Part shown: positions 7,253 to 15,682 of the stretch, piece by piece | Numbering within the stretch: the stretch's first letter is position 1 | How the letters are laid out: every line of letters begins with the position of its first letter | NCBI RefSeq assembly: GCF_013141775.1 | Contig: NZ_WHOB01000089.1 | Coordinates: forward strand, 124,001 to 188,000 | Direction of reading: 5' to 3' | DNA: 64,000 bases | From: Paenibacillus phytohabitans | GTDB taxonomy: Bacteria; Bacillota; Bacilli; Paenibacillales; Paenibacillaceae | Position numbers and translations under genes: made by a program | Notes under the pieces: model-generated | What the model saw: the letters and a program-made list of their open reading frames with translations, nothing else | Databases searched by the model: none | Told to the model about the DNA's origin: nothing

Positions 7253-9571
7253 TTATCCTGATTTCGGAGGCTGCAATGCACGCATACTGTTGAGCACGGC
7301 AAGCACGGTTACCCCGACATCGGAGAATACGGCCTCCCACATGGTGGCAATTCCGAACGCTCCCAGCAGCAGGAAGACGGCCTTGACCCCCAGCGCAAAA
7401 ATAATATTCTGCCACACAATGGTCCGCGTGCGCTTAGCAATGCCGATAGCGGCGGCAATCTTCGAGGGTTCATCCGTCATGATTACAATATCTGCCGCTT
7501 CAATAGCTGCATCGGAGCCAAGTCCGCCCATGGCGATCCCGACATCGGCTCTAGCCAGCACCGGAGTATCATTAATCCCGTCTCCGACAAAAATAATCTT
7601 CTCCTTCGGTCCCTTCTCCCGCTCCAGCCGTTCAATCGCTTCCACCTTATCTCCGGGCAGCAGCTCCGCATGAATCTCCTGAATGCCCAGCTGTCTGCCG
7701 ACGGACTCGGCTACAGATGCAGCATCGCCGGTCAGCATGACGGTCTTGCGGATTCCCAGCGCGTTCAGCTCCTGGATGGCCCGCTGTGCATCCTCTTTCA
7801 CTTCATCGGCAATAACGATATAACCGGCATACTGCTTATCGACAGCAATATGAACCACAGTGCCGCTCTGCTGCGGGATCTGGCTTGCAATCCCCTCCCG
7901 TTCCATCAGCCGTGCATTCCCGGCCAGGACCGCCTTGCCTTCGACTGTTACAGCAATACCGTGGCCGGAAATTTCATTATAGTCCGTGACGGCTTCTCCA
8001 GGGATGACCTCTCCGTAAGCGGAGCGGATCGATTCGGCAATCGGATGACTGGAATGGCTCTCGGCATAAGCAGCAATCCGCAGCAATTCCTGCGGGGTGA
8101 ATCCTTCCGCCGGATAATTCCCGGTCACGCTGAATTGCCCTTTGGTTAAGGTTCCCGTCTTATCAAATACAACAACCTTCACATCATTTAATGCTTCCAG
8201 GAAATTGCTGCCCTTGACCAGAATACCGTTCCGCGAAGCGGCCCCGATACCGCCGAAGAATCCGAGCGGGATCGATACCACAAGCGCACAGGGACAAGAA
8301 ATAACAAGAAAGACGAGCGCACGGTAGATCCAGTCCGAGAACGTGGCTCCGCTGAGTACCAGCGGCGGAACCACCGCCAGCAGCAGCGCTGTTATCACTA
8401 CTACCGGCGTATAGGCACGGGCGAATTTCGTGATGAAGTTCTCTGTCTTCGCTTTATTATTGGTCGCATTCTGCACCAGCTCCAGAATCTGCGAGACTGC
8501 TGATTCGCCGAAATCCTTGGTCACCTCAATGGTAACCACACCATTGCGGTTAATGAATCCGCTCAGCACCTGGCTGCCCGGCTGGGTTGACCGGGGCACG
8601 GATTCACCGGTCAGCGCCGAGGTATCCATCATCGCGCTGCCTTCCAGAATGATGCCATCCAGCGGTACCTTCTCGCCCGGCTTAACCACGATGCTGTCTC
8701 CAACTGCTACCTCTTCCGGCGAGACCTTGCGCAGATTACGGCCTTCCTTCAAGTAGGCAAATTCCGGCCGGATATCCATCAGCGCTGTAATCGAACGGCG
8801 TGAACGGTTCACCGCCATCCCCTGGAACAGCTCACCTACCTGATAGAAGAGCATAACCGCAACGCCTTCCGGATACTCTCCGATGGCAAAAGCCCCGATG
8901 GTCGCCAGCGCCATCAGGAAATTCTCATCAAACACCTGGCCGCGGATAATATTCCGCGCGGCAGACCAGACTACCTCACCGCCGACGATAAGATACGCTG
9001 CCAGGAAGATTAACAGTTCCGCGATTCCACTGACCGGGAGGAACATCCCGGCAGCAGCCAGAACGGCTCCGCCGGCCAAACGCAGCAGGATTCTGCGCGT
9101 ACCGCCTTCCCCGTGCTCATGGCTGTGGCCGTGACTGTGGTCATGACCGTCCTCAGCGGCAGAGGTATGACTATGGGTATCCTCTGCAGCCGCATGGGCA
9201 TGACCGTGTGTGTCAGCATGGGCATGCGGCTCTCCGCCCGGATGGTCATGCTCCTGACCCTGAGTAGCTACGCGGCGTGCCTGGCCTGGGCTGCCAGCAG
9301 CCAGCGGCTTCTTGACCGCCCGCGAAGCGGTGACTTCACGCAGCTTCACATGCGGTTCAAGTGCAGTGACAGTATGCTGCGCCTGTTCAGCTACTTCTTC
9401 TGCAGCAGAAGCAGCGGTCTCCAGCGTCATGGTCTTCATCGCAAAGTTCACGGAACAGGAAGATACCCCTTCGATCTTCTTGACCTTATTCTCAATCTTC
9501 ATGGCGCAATTCGCGCAGTCCAGACCCTCGAGTACCCATTTACGCTTCACATTACCTTGTACCGTATTCAA
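7253..9571 (-). CDS. cadA: Zn/Cd/Pb-exporting P1B-type ATPase
   Basis: It pumps divalent soft metals out of the cytoplasm using ATP. There is one N-terminal HMA domain with GLDCANC (residues about 16-22), then a His/Asp-rich linker (about residues 100-160) likely to bind zinc, and six to eight membrane helices. The ion-binding CPC motif (ISCPCALVVSIP, about residue 425), the phosphorylation motif DKTGTLTKG (about 470), HP in SSHPIAES, and GDGINDTPVLARADVG follow. CPC with the HMA type points to Zn/Cd rather than Cu. Start: the ATG at 9580 is preceded immediately by AAGGGAG with no spacing, whereas TTG at 9571 lies 9 bases from it, so TTG is preferred. An ArsR-type operator lies at 9601-9618 and the cognate repressor gene is 1.6 kb away. 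Confidence 0.93.
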   Translation of the reverse strand: MNTVQGNVKRKWVLEGLDCANCAMKIENKVKKIEGVSSCSVNFAMKTMTLETAASAAEEVAEQAQHTVTALEPHVKLREVTASRAVKKPLAAGSPGQARRVATQGQEHDHPGGEPHAHADTHGHAHAAAEDTHSHTSAAEDGHDHSHGHSHEHGEGGTRRILLRLAGGAVLAAAGMFLPVSGIAELLIFLAAYLIVGGEVVWSAARNIIRGQVFDENFLMALATIGAFAIGEYPEGVAVMLFYQVGELFQGMAVNRSRRSITALMDIRPEFAYLKEGRNLRKVSPEEVAVGDSIVVKPGEKVPLDGIILEGSAMMDTSALTGESVPRSTQPGSQVLSGFINRNGVVTIEVTKDFGESAVSQILELVQNATNNKAKTENFITKFARAYTPVVVITALLLAVVPPLVLSGATFSDWIYRALVFLVISCPCALVVSIPLGFFGGIGAASRNGILVKGSNFLEALNDVKVVVFDKTGTLTKGQFSVTGNYPAEGFTPQELLRIAAYAESHSSHPIAESIRSAYGEVIPGEAVTDYNEISGHGIAVTVEGKAVLAGNARLMEREGIASQIPQQSGTVVHIAVDKQYAGYIVIADEVKEDAQRAIQELNALGIRKTVMLTGDAASVAESVGRQLGIQEIHAELLPGDKVEAIERLEREKGPKEKIIFVGDGINDTPVLARADVGIAMGGLGSDAAIEAADIVIMTDEPSKIAAAIGIAKRTRTIVWQNIIFALGVKAVFLLLGAFGIATMWEAVFSDVGVTVLAVLNSMRALQPPKSG

Positions 9572-9600
9572 ATGACTCATCTCCCTTGGTAAAACCTATA

Positions 9601-9618
9601 TATGAGTATTTGTTCATA
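9601..9618. promoter_or_regulatory. ArsR/CzrA-type operator upstream of cadA
   Basis: TATGA-N8-TCATA is the form expected for SmtB/CzrA-family repressors. The same pattern with longer arms occurs in front of czcD, and a CzrA-type gene is nearby. It lies 30 bases upstream of the cadA start. The rest of the 9572-9904 gap is AT-rich promoter sequence. Confidence 0.7.
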
Positions 9619-9855
9619 TGTTAACTTACACATATTATATTCCCCTGAATCTTGCAGTGTCAATGCACTCCGCGCATAGTTTTTGGCTTTTTCATGAAAA
9701 ATAACCATTAAAACAACGTTAAATAAAACTTATATAGCTTGAACTGGAGAAGGTGCGGTATACCGGTAATTGAAGCGACAGGGATTTTTGCGACAACTAG
9801 CAACGAAAATAAACTTGCTGCAAACCCTTGTAAATTACCTTCAGCCGTCATAATA

Positions 9856-9885
9856 TTAACATATGAGCAATCATTCATATGTTAA
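9856..9885. promoter_or_regulatory. ArsR/CzrA-type operator upstream of czcD
   Basis: A perfect inverted repeat of 11-bp arms (TTAACATATGA and TCATATGTTAA) is separated by 8 bases. It ends 20 bases before the czcD ATG, so bound repressor would block transcription or initiation. It shares TATGA-N8-TCATA with the cadA site. Confidence 0.8.
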
Positions 9886-9904
9886 CTGAAAAGAGGTTTT
9901 ACCC

Positions 9905-10891
9905 ATGAATCATTCTAAAAATTCCGTCACGACAACGCAGAATGGGGCACCTGATGGTAAGGATGCGGGGCATTCCCATTCGAATTCGCACTCACACTCA
10001 CACTCACACTCTCATTCTCATGCACCGAATAATAAGAAAGGCCTGCTGATCGCCTTAATTATTACCGGCGGCATTATGTTTCTCGAATTCTTCGGCGGCC
10101 TTGTCACCGGCAGTTTGGCCCTGTTATCTGACTCCGGGCATATGCTCAGCGATACCGCCTCGCTGGCACTGAGTCTGGTTGCGATGATAATTGCCGCGAA
10201 GCCGCCGTCATCGAAGAACTCCTACGGGTTCTTCCGGTTTGAGATTATGGCAGCCTTGTTCAACGGGGTGACGCTGTTTGTTATCGCCGGCTTTATTATG
10301 TGGGAGGCGTACCAGCGCTTCTTCTCGCCTCCGGCTGTTGCCAGCGGAACCATGATGGTGATTGCCGCTGTCGGACTGCTGGCCAATCTCATCAGCGCCT
10401 GGTCGCTGATGCGCAAGAGCGAAGCTAAAGACAACATCAATATCCGGAGCGCTTATCTGCATATTATGGGCGATGCCCTCGGCTCCGTCGGCGCCCTGAT
10501 TGCCGGCCTTATCATGAATCTGTTCTCCTGGTACGTCGCAGATCCAATCATCAGCGTGCTGGTTGCCCTTCTCATCCTGCGCAGCGCCTGGGGCGTTATC
10601 AGACAGGCCTTTCATATTCTTATGGAAGGTACTCCGCTCACGGTGAATATACGTGATGTGCAGGAAACATTGCTGGGAATCGAAGGGGTCACAGATGTGC
10701 ATGACCTGCATATCTGGACGATTAGCTCCGGACTGGATGCACTCAGCGGCCATCTGCTGATCGGGGATCATACTGACCACCAGCAGGTGCTGCAGCAGGC
10801 ACTTAAGGTTGTGGAAGACAAATTCGGCATTCACCACACTACCCTGCAGATTGAGAATTCTTCCTTGAAGCATAGGGAGCTTCCTGTGTAA
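9905..10891 (+). CDS. czcD: CDF-family zinc/cobalt/cadmium antiporter
   Basis: Cation diffusion facilitator of 328 residues that exports Zn2+ and related ions in exchange for protons. The N-terminus has a His/Ser alternating tract (about residues 22-38), encoded by a CACTCA-type microsatellite. Six membrane helices follow. The first zinc-site half is in LLSDSGHMLSDT (helix 2), and helix 5 has HIMGDALGSVGALIAG. A cytoplasmic C-terminal domain carries GVTDVHDLHIWTISSG. AAGAGG precedes the ATG. The near-identical operator to that of cadA implies co-regulation by CzrA. In the family, CDF exporters handle moderate metal excess and the P-ATPase handles toxic levels. Confidence 0.94.
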   Translation: MNHSKNSVTTTQNGAPDGKDAGHSHSNSHSHSHSHSHSHAPNNKKGLLIALIITGGIMFLEFFGGLVTGSLALLSDSGHMLSDTASLALSLVAMIIAAKPPSSKNSYGFFRFEIMAALFNGVTLFVIAGFIMWEAYQRFFSPPAVASGTMMVIAAVGLLANLISAWSLMRKSEAKDNINIRSAYLHIMGDALGSVGALIAGLIMNLFSWYVADPIISVLVALLILRSAWGVIRQAFHILMEGTPLTVNIRDVQETLLGIEGVTDVHDLHIWTISSGLDALSGHLLIGDHTDHQQVLQQALKVVEDKFGIHHTTLQIENSSLKHRELPV

Positions 10892-10920
10892 TTGGGAGGC
10901 TTTTGCCGGACAAGGCATAA

Positions 10921-11095
10921 TTGTTGTACATATTGCAACTTGGTTTCATAGATACCAGGGTGTAGGGGAGGAATGTTGTATGAAATGCAAGAATATTCCT
11001 GCTAAGCCGCCTGGAAGAGGAAGAATCCTGCATTATGTACAACAATTTTCAATTAGTGCCGTTTTACTGAGCGGAATGTTGTATTTCGTACAGGA
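10921..11095. repeat. Array 1 of phased palindromes (4 units)
   Basis: There are four copies of YTGYTGTA-N5-TRCAAYA-like palindromes centred near 10931, 10983, 11035 and 11086, i.e. 52, 52 and 51 bp apart. Unit 4 is TGTTGTA-TTTCG-TACAGGA. Sequence between units is not conserved beyond purine/pyrimidine flanks such as GGAAT and ATTTTC. It lies between convergent czcD and czrA. Confidence 0.75.
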
Positions 11096-11137
11096 TTTTA
11101 GCTCGAACCAGTTAATTCATTCACCCCGTAATACAAA

Positions 11138-11186
11138 AAGGGAATGTCCCCGAGCAGCCTATTCGCAGCTGCCGGGACATTCCCTT
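11138..11186. terminator. Terminator between czcD and czrA
   Basis: AAGGGAATGTCCC pairs with GGGACATTCCCTT, with an inner GCAGC/GCTGC pairing. On the minus strand it is followed by a run of T. It ends czrA and may act in both directions. Confidence 0.8.
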
Positions 11187-11204
11187 GTTCATGTTCAGAG
11201 CTAT

Positions 11205-11570
11205 CTATTCATGCCGGATATGCTCATGGGTCTGCAGGAAGATCTGCTCCACATGTGCATCATTCAGCGAGTAAAATACAGTCTTGCCTTCCTTGCGGCG
11301 TTTCACAATCCGCAGATTGCGCAAGTAACGGAGCTGGTGGGAAACAGCGGACTGTCCCATATCCAGGATCGACGACAAGTCATGCACACATAACTCTTGT
11401 TGGGATAAAGCATAAATGAGCCGTACTCTGGTCGGATCGCCGAGTGCCTTGAACATCTCCGCCATCTTGTCTGTAGTCCCGCGGTCAGGCAGGATCAATG
11501 CCATAGATTCCGGTTCCAGCTCGGAACCATTGCATGTGTTGTCGCATTCTTCAAGTGCCGCTGGCTCCAT
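11205..11570 (-). CDS. czrA: ArsR/SmtB-family zinc-responsive repressor (CzrA type)
   Basis: A 121-residue winged-helix repressor that releases DNA on binding zinc or cobalt. The DNA-recognition part is LSSILDMGQSAVSHQLRYLRNLRIV. The alpha-5 metal site has Asp, His(+2), His(+13) and His(+16) in DAHVEQIFLQTHEHIRHE, which is exactly the spacing of the Asp/His site of Staphylococcus CzrA. The N-terminal extension carries two Cys (EECDNTC), a possible extra site. The ATG at 11570 was chosen because GAGGAGGG lies 7 bases upstream; the ATG at 11588 overlaps this site. Likely targets are the TATGA-N8-TCATA operators of cadA and czcD. Confidence 0.88.
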   Translation of the reverse strand: MEPAALEECDNTCNGSELEPESMALILPDRGTTDKMAEMFKALGDPTRVRLIYALSQQELCVHDLSSILDMGQSAVSHQLRYLRNLRIVKRRKEGKTVFYSLNDAHVEQIFLQTHEHIRHE

Positions 11571-11788
11571 GCTCTCGCCCTCCTCCATATGCTTATCCGG
11601 CTACACCGGCCGTTAATAGTTACTTCTACGATTAATTATAGAAAAAACTGCGGTCAATGTCCATGGAGAGAAATGTAGAACAGGAGAGACAGCACATAAC
11701 TGGTATAAGCAGATGCAAACTATAAGTTAGAAATATCAGCATAATCACACTCACAAATATTATATCCTACTCCGCAATAACCCGGCCT

Positions 11789-12526
11789 TTATACCGCTTT
11801 ACGCCAAAAGAAGAACAACCCCGCTCCCAGAAATAACGCCAGGCTCCCGGACACTACAATCATCAGGCTCTCCACAGGCAGGTTGAAAGCGCCGAACCGG
11901 TCCTCCCCGAAAGGCGACATGGCAAGCATCGGCTGCACCCATGGATAATACGGCCCGTATGTTGCTGAGTTCGCGATCAGGATATTGGGGATGGTGAAGC
12001 ATACATTTAGCGCAAGAGGAGCGCCAAAGCTGCTCCAGCCCTGGGATACGGCCAGCTGCAGCGCTGCCAGCGGCAGGCAGGCGAACCAGCCGCCGAACAG
12101 GCTGGTCAGCAGCAGTTCCCAGGGAATCGCTCCTTCTGCACCGCGGTACAATCCCATGCCCAGCAGAGCTGCAAGAAACAGCAGCTGCACAGCAGCCAGG
12201 AGCGCCATAACCATTGTATATTTGGCCAGGTATACCGAGGTTCGTCTAACCGGCAAGGCAAGCAGCAGCTTCCAGCCGCCGTCACTATGCTCATTGCGGC
12301 AGATCAGAGCCGCAAAGATGCCCGAGAGCACCGGAAGGAATAACATGGCGTGAATAACCGACATGGCACTGAGCAACACCTGCCAGGTGAATACCCCGTC
12401 CGGCTGCCGGTCTGCGACAGCCCCGACGGCCAATGCGATCAGCGGGCTGATTAGCACCAGCAGCCAGACCCAGGACCCCGACATCTTCAGCCGCTCCGCA
12501 GACATAATTCGCAAGAATGGTCTCAT
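11789..12526 (-). CDS. ABC-2 type permease, lantibiotic-immunity (MutG/LanG-like)
   Basis: A protein of about 245 residues with six membrane helices and no ATPase domain. It has an N-terminal RIMSAERLKMSGSWVWLLVL segment and the loop ALICRNEHSDGGWKLLLALPVRRTSVYLAKY. This pattern, with a bend after NEH and LLALPV(R/S)RT, recurs in the upstream permease and is typical of LanE/LanG or bacitracin-immunity subunits. It is the last gene of the RR-HK-ATPase-permease-permease operon. Two starts are possible: ATG 12538 overlaps the previous gene, and ATG 12526 directly follows its stop. The second was chosen. The substrate is probably a cell-wall-active peptide, by inference. Confidence 0.78.
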   Translation of the reverse strand: MRPFLRIMSAERLKMSGSWVWLLVLISPLIALAVGAVADRQPDGVFTWQVLLSAMSVIHAMLFLPVLSGIFAALICRNEHSDGGWKLLLALPVRRTSVYLAKYTMVMALLAAVQLLFLAALLGMGLYRGAEGAIPWELLLTSLFGGWFACLPLAALQLAVSQGWSSFGAPLALNVCFTIPNILIANSATYGPYYPWVQPMLAMSPFGEDRFGAFNLPVESLMIVVSGSLALFLGAGLFFFWRKAV

Positions 12527-12527
12527 C

Positions 12528-13244
12528 TCAGGCCACATCCTTTCGGGCGAAATGCAGGGCTCCCGGCAGCAGCACTATGACTCCAAGGAGCAGGCCTGCC
12601 CCGCTGAATAACCAGGGATTCTCAGCATTCCAGGCCAGGGAAGGCCAGGATAACGGAATCCACTCGGAGAGGAATACCGAGAACAGGCTGAGCAGCGACA
12701 ATGTCATGCCCAGAGATACGGGAAGCGTCTGGTTACGGCTGGACAAGGACAGCCACAGCTGCAGCACAATGACAGGCATAGCCGCTGCGTAAGAAGCAAA
12801 TCCTATCCGCAGGACATCCGCATAAGGAATGGGCTGCGTACTGAATCCGAGCAGCAGACCCAGGAAGACGGTCCCTGCCGACAGCAGGAGACAGGACACC
12901 ACAAGCAGCAGCAGGCAGATCAGCAGCTTGGACATGAACACAGCCGTGCGCGAGACAGGCAACGCCAGCAGCTGCTTCCACGAACTCGTCTGATGCTCGA
13001 TATTTGCAATCAGCGAGCAGACCAGTGTCCCGCCGAGGTACAAGGCTACCGGTACGAAATCGGACACATTGCGAAGCAGGCCTCCCCACAAATCCGCCTG
13101 GTATTGATTCCGCAGATAATCATAGCGGAGCCCGAAATTCACTCCCTGCATGGCAATCAGACCGACCGGTCCGAGGAACACCAGGAACCATAAGCCTTTG
13201 CCGCGGATCTTGAGCCAGTCCGCCGACAGTGCACGCCACATCAT
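12528..13244 (-). CDS. ABC-2 type permease, lantibiotic-immunity (MutE/LanE-like)
   Basis: 238 residues with six predicted membrane helices. It carries the same internal signature as its partner (SLIANIEHQTSSWKQLLALPVSRTAVFMSK), suggesting the pair arose by duplication and forms a heterodimeric membrane channel. GGGGGAGGG lies five bases before the ATG, and the start overlaps the ATPase stop (ATGA), implying translational coupling. The family role is removal of lantibiotics or bacitracin-like peptides from the membrane. Confidence 0.8.
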   Translation of the reverse strand: MMWRALSADWLKIRGKGLWFLVFLGPVGLIAMQGVNFGLRYDYLRNQYQADLWGGLLRNVSDFVPVALYLGGTLVCSLIANIEHQTSSWKQLLALPVSRTAVFMSKLLICLLLLVVSCLLLSAGTVFLGLLLGFSTQPIPYADVLRIGFASYAAAMPVIVLQLWLSLSSRNQTLPVSLGMTLSLLSLFSVFLSEWIPLSWPSLAWNAENPWLFSGAGLLLGVIVLLPGALHFARKDVA

Positions 13245-14152
13245 GATTGCCCTCCCCCAACTACCTGCAGGAAGAATTCCTCCAGCGATTGTCTGTGCTC
13301 TTCCACTCTGTAGACCGCATGGCCGTCCTCGACCAGCTCTTTGACCAGGAGCGATACTCTGGCATCACTCATCCGGGGCAGGATCAGCCTTCCCTCCTGC
13401 AGCTCACCGCCGCACCCGCGCCGCAGTGCAGTCACCAGCGCAGCTTCCGGCTCTGATACCGCCAGGCTCAGATTGCCTGCCGCCTGCTCCTGCAGATGGG
13501 CAATCGTATCCTGATAGACCATCTGCCCCTCACGGATAATGCCGACGGTTCCGGCCATTTGCTCGATTTCGCTCAGCAGATGGCTGGATACCAGAACCGT
13601 AATTCCCTGCTCTTCCGGCAGCCGCTTAATCAGTGAGCGGATTTCCTGAATGCCCGACGGGTCCAGCCCGTTGGTCGGTTCATCCAGAATCAGCAGCTCC
13701 GGGCTGCCGAGCAGCGCAGCGGCAATGCCCAGCCGCTGCTTCATGCCCAGCGAGAAGCCTTTGACCGGCCGCTTCTCTTCCCCGGTAAGCGAGACAATAT
13801 CCAGCACCTCGGCAATGCGCGGCTTCGGCACATCCAGAATCCGGCGGATTGCCTCCAGGTTGTCCAGGGCACTCAGATGCCCGTAATAGGAAGGGGACTC
13901 CACCAGAGAGCCTACTTTGCGCAGGATTTGCAGCTTGTTCCGGCGCAGCTCCCGGCCAAAAATTTCGATACTGCCGGAGGTCGGCTTAATCAGACCCAGC
14001 AGCATACGGATCGTTGTTGTTTTGCCGGCGCCGTTCGGACCGAGGAATCCATAGATTTCCCCTTGTCTGATATTTAGATTCAGTTCCTTCACGGCCGCAC
14101 GGCCACGGTATTCCTTAAGCAGAGCTCTTGTTTCTATTACTGTATCCTTCAT
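13241..14152 (-). CDS. ABC transporter ATP-binding protein, BcrA/LanF type
   Basis: A 303-residue ATPase driving the two downstream permeases. Walker A is GPNGAGKTT (about residue 37), the signature is FSLGMKQRLGIAAALL, Walker B is LLILDEPTNGLDP, and the switch His is in VLVSSHLLSE. The C-terminal extension of about 80 residues (DARVSLLVKELVEDGHAVYRVEEHRQSLEEFFLQV) is typical of BcrA/LanF ATPases. The ATG at 14152 was chosen because GAGGTG lies 6 bases upstream; an earlier ATG at 14176 lacks a site. A gap of about 95 bases separates it from the kinase gene, so all five genes may be co-transcribed. Confidence 0.9.
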   Translation of the reverse strand: MKDTVIETRALLKEYRGRAAVKELNLNIRQGEIYGFLGPNGAGKTTTIRMLLGLIKPTSGSIEIFGRELRRNKLQILRKVGSLVESPSYYGHLSALDNLEAIRRILDVPKPRIAEVLDIVSLTGEEKRPVKGFSLGMKQRLGIAAALLGSPELLILDEPTNGLDPSGIQEIRSLIKRLPEEQGITVLVSSHLLSEIEQMAGTVGIIREGQMVYQDTIAHLQEQAAGNLSLAVSEPEAALVTALRRGCGGELQEGRLILPRMSDARVSLLVKELVEDGHAVYRVEEHRQSLEEFFLQVVGGGQS

Positions 14153-14248
14153 TCTCTTCACCTCGGTATTCAGCATAACGTCCCAAGGTTAAAAGCGCGG
14201 AAGCAGCAAGTTTAAATTTTGTTTAAATTTTCCGGTCCGGCATTTTGT

Positions 14249-15682
14249 TCAAATTATCCGGTCCGGCAGCCGCTTCCAGATTGTAATCCCGGTGCCCTGC
14301 CCCGTACTCTCCATACTCCATTCCAGCTCCATCCGCTTGAGCAGCAGATCAACAATGGACAGGCCAAGGCCCGCCCCTTTGGAATCGGTACTCCCGTCCA
14401 GGCCGCCGCCATGGTCCAAGATTACAAGAACACGGTTACCGCCGCGGATCTCTGTAAAAATGCCTACATATAAACCGCTGCGCGCATGACGCAGAATATT
14501 CTGGAACAGATTATCAAGCACCCTGCGGAACCAGCTGACATCAACATCCCAGTAGAGCGGCGCTGCCTCCAGATCAATCTCAATCTGATACCCCTCCTTC
14601 TCCCAGAGCGGGTACCAGGCCGCCGCGCTCTCCCGCAGCAGTCTTAGCACATCCTTCTGCTCCAGCTTGAGCGTCATCCGCCCGCTGTTCAGCAGATTAT
14701 AGGCCAGCAGATTGTCAATCAGCCCTCCGAGACTCTCGATCCGCTGATCCATCAGCTCAAGGGATTCCTGGCCGCGCGCCGATAAATCCTCCTTGCCCAG
14801 CACATGCAGATGGCTGCGGATCACGGTGAGCGGGGTTCGCAGATCATGTGACAGGTCGGCAACCAGGCGCTTGCGCAGGCCCTCTTCTTCCGTCTCTCTG
14901 GAGCGGCTGGCGGCAAGCTCTGTCACCATCGTATTGAATGCCTCCTCAAGCCGCCCGATTTCATCAGGTTTGCCCGGAATAACCGCCTTAGGAAGACCCT
15001 CCCGTCCGGTAAAAACCATAGCGGTCTGCAGCCGCAGCAGCCTTCTGCGGATCATAATGAAGAAGAACCAGGAGCTGCCGATGAAGACTATGAAGAATAT
15101 CATCATGACTACCATATACCACGTATTCAGACCCTGGGCGTATTTCACATTCGTGATTACTTCCGGAATCTGCATGACCATGAAGCCCTCGCCCGCTGCA
15201 GCCTGATCCCCCACAAAAGCAACAATTGCCAGCGGTTTAAGCGCTGCGCTATCCTTCATGAAGGACACCGTGTCGGCGGCTGTCCAATAAGAGGGAACCT
15301 CCCTGGCGGCATGGCCGCCCTCCAGCAGCGGGGGACCTGAGGGTACCGTGATCAGTTGCGTTCTGCCCTCATTATCTACCCAGAATATTCGGGCCAGATG
15401 GTAGGTTTCGCTCAAAGCCCGGAGACGCTCAGTGATCCCCTCCGGCGGCTGTCCAAGCAGCTTCCGCGCTTCCTCATGCCATATAATTTCCAGCTTATCG
15501 ACGCTTGAATACAGCGCATATTCCTCGGGGGGATCTTCACGGGTGAATCCGCCAAAGGTGCTGTACAGAACAATAGTAAGGGGGACAACAACGGGAATAA
15601 ACAACAGCGCAGCAATAATAATAAGCAGATACCGGAAGAGCAGGGAACGGCGCAGAAATTGGAAACGCCCCGCCCTCTTCAT
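14249..15682 (-). CDS. Sensor histidine kinase
   Basis: 477 residues. Two membrane helices (about residues 14-36 and 180-203) flank an extracellular domain of about 140 residues. HAMP follows, then the dimerisation/phosphoacceptor helix with the His in LVADLSHDLRTPLTVIRSH (about 280), the N box RVLDNLFQNILRHARSG, and the G box DHGGGLDGSTDSKGAGLGLSIV. The frame starts 4 bases inside the end of the response regulator gene, so the two are coupled. Its position upstream of an antimicrobial-peptide-type ABC exporter suggests that it senses envelope-active peptides. The sizeable extracellular domain is unlike the BceS type and closer to LanK/SpaK-like or generic EnvZ-like kinases. Confidence 0.88.
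   Translation of the reverse strand: MKRAGRFQFLRRSLLFRYLLIIIAALLFIPVVVPLTIVLYSTFGGFTREDPPEEYALYSSVDKLEIIWHEEARKLLGQPPEGITERLRALSETYHLARIFWVDNEGRTQLITVPSGPPLLEGGHAAREVPSYWTAADTVSFMKDSAALKPLAIVAFVGDQAAAGEGFMVMQIPEVITNVKYAQGLNTWYMVVMMIFFIVFIGSSWFFFIMIRRRLLRLQTAMVFTGREGLPKAVIPGKPDEIGRLEEAFNTMVTELAASRSRETEEEGLRKRLVADLSHDLRTPLTVIRSHLHVLGKEDLSARGQESLELMDQRIESLGGLIDNLLAYNLLNSGRMTLKLEQKDVLRLLRESAAAWYPLWEKEGYQIEIDLEAAPLYWDVDVSWFRRVLDNLFQNILRHARSGLYVGIFTEIRGGNRVLVILDHGGGLDGSTDSKGAGLGLSIVDLLLKRMELEWSMESTGQGTGITIWKRLPDRII

Noticed and set aside
9987..10022. Microsatellite as a separate repeat
   Set aside because: The CACTCA run simply encodes the His/Ser tract of CzcD, common in this transporter family.
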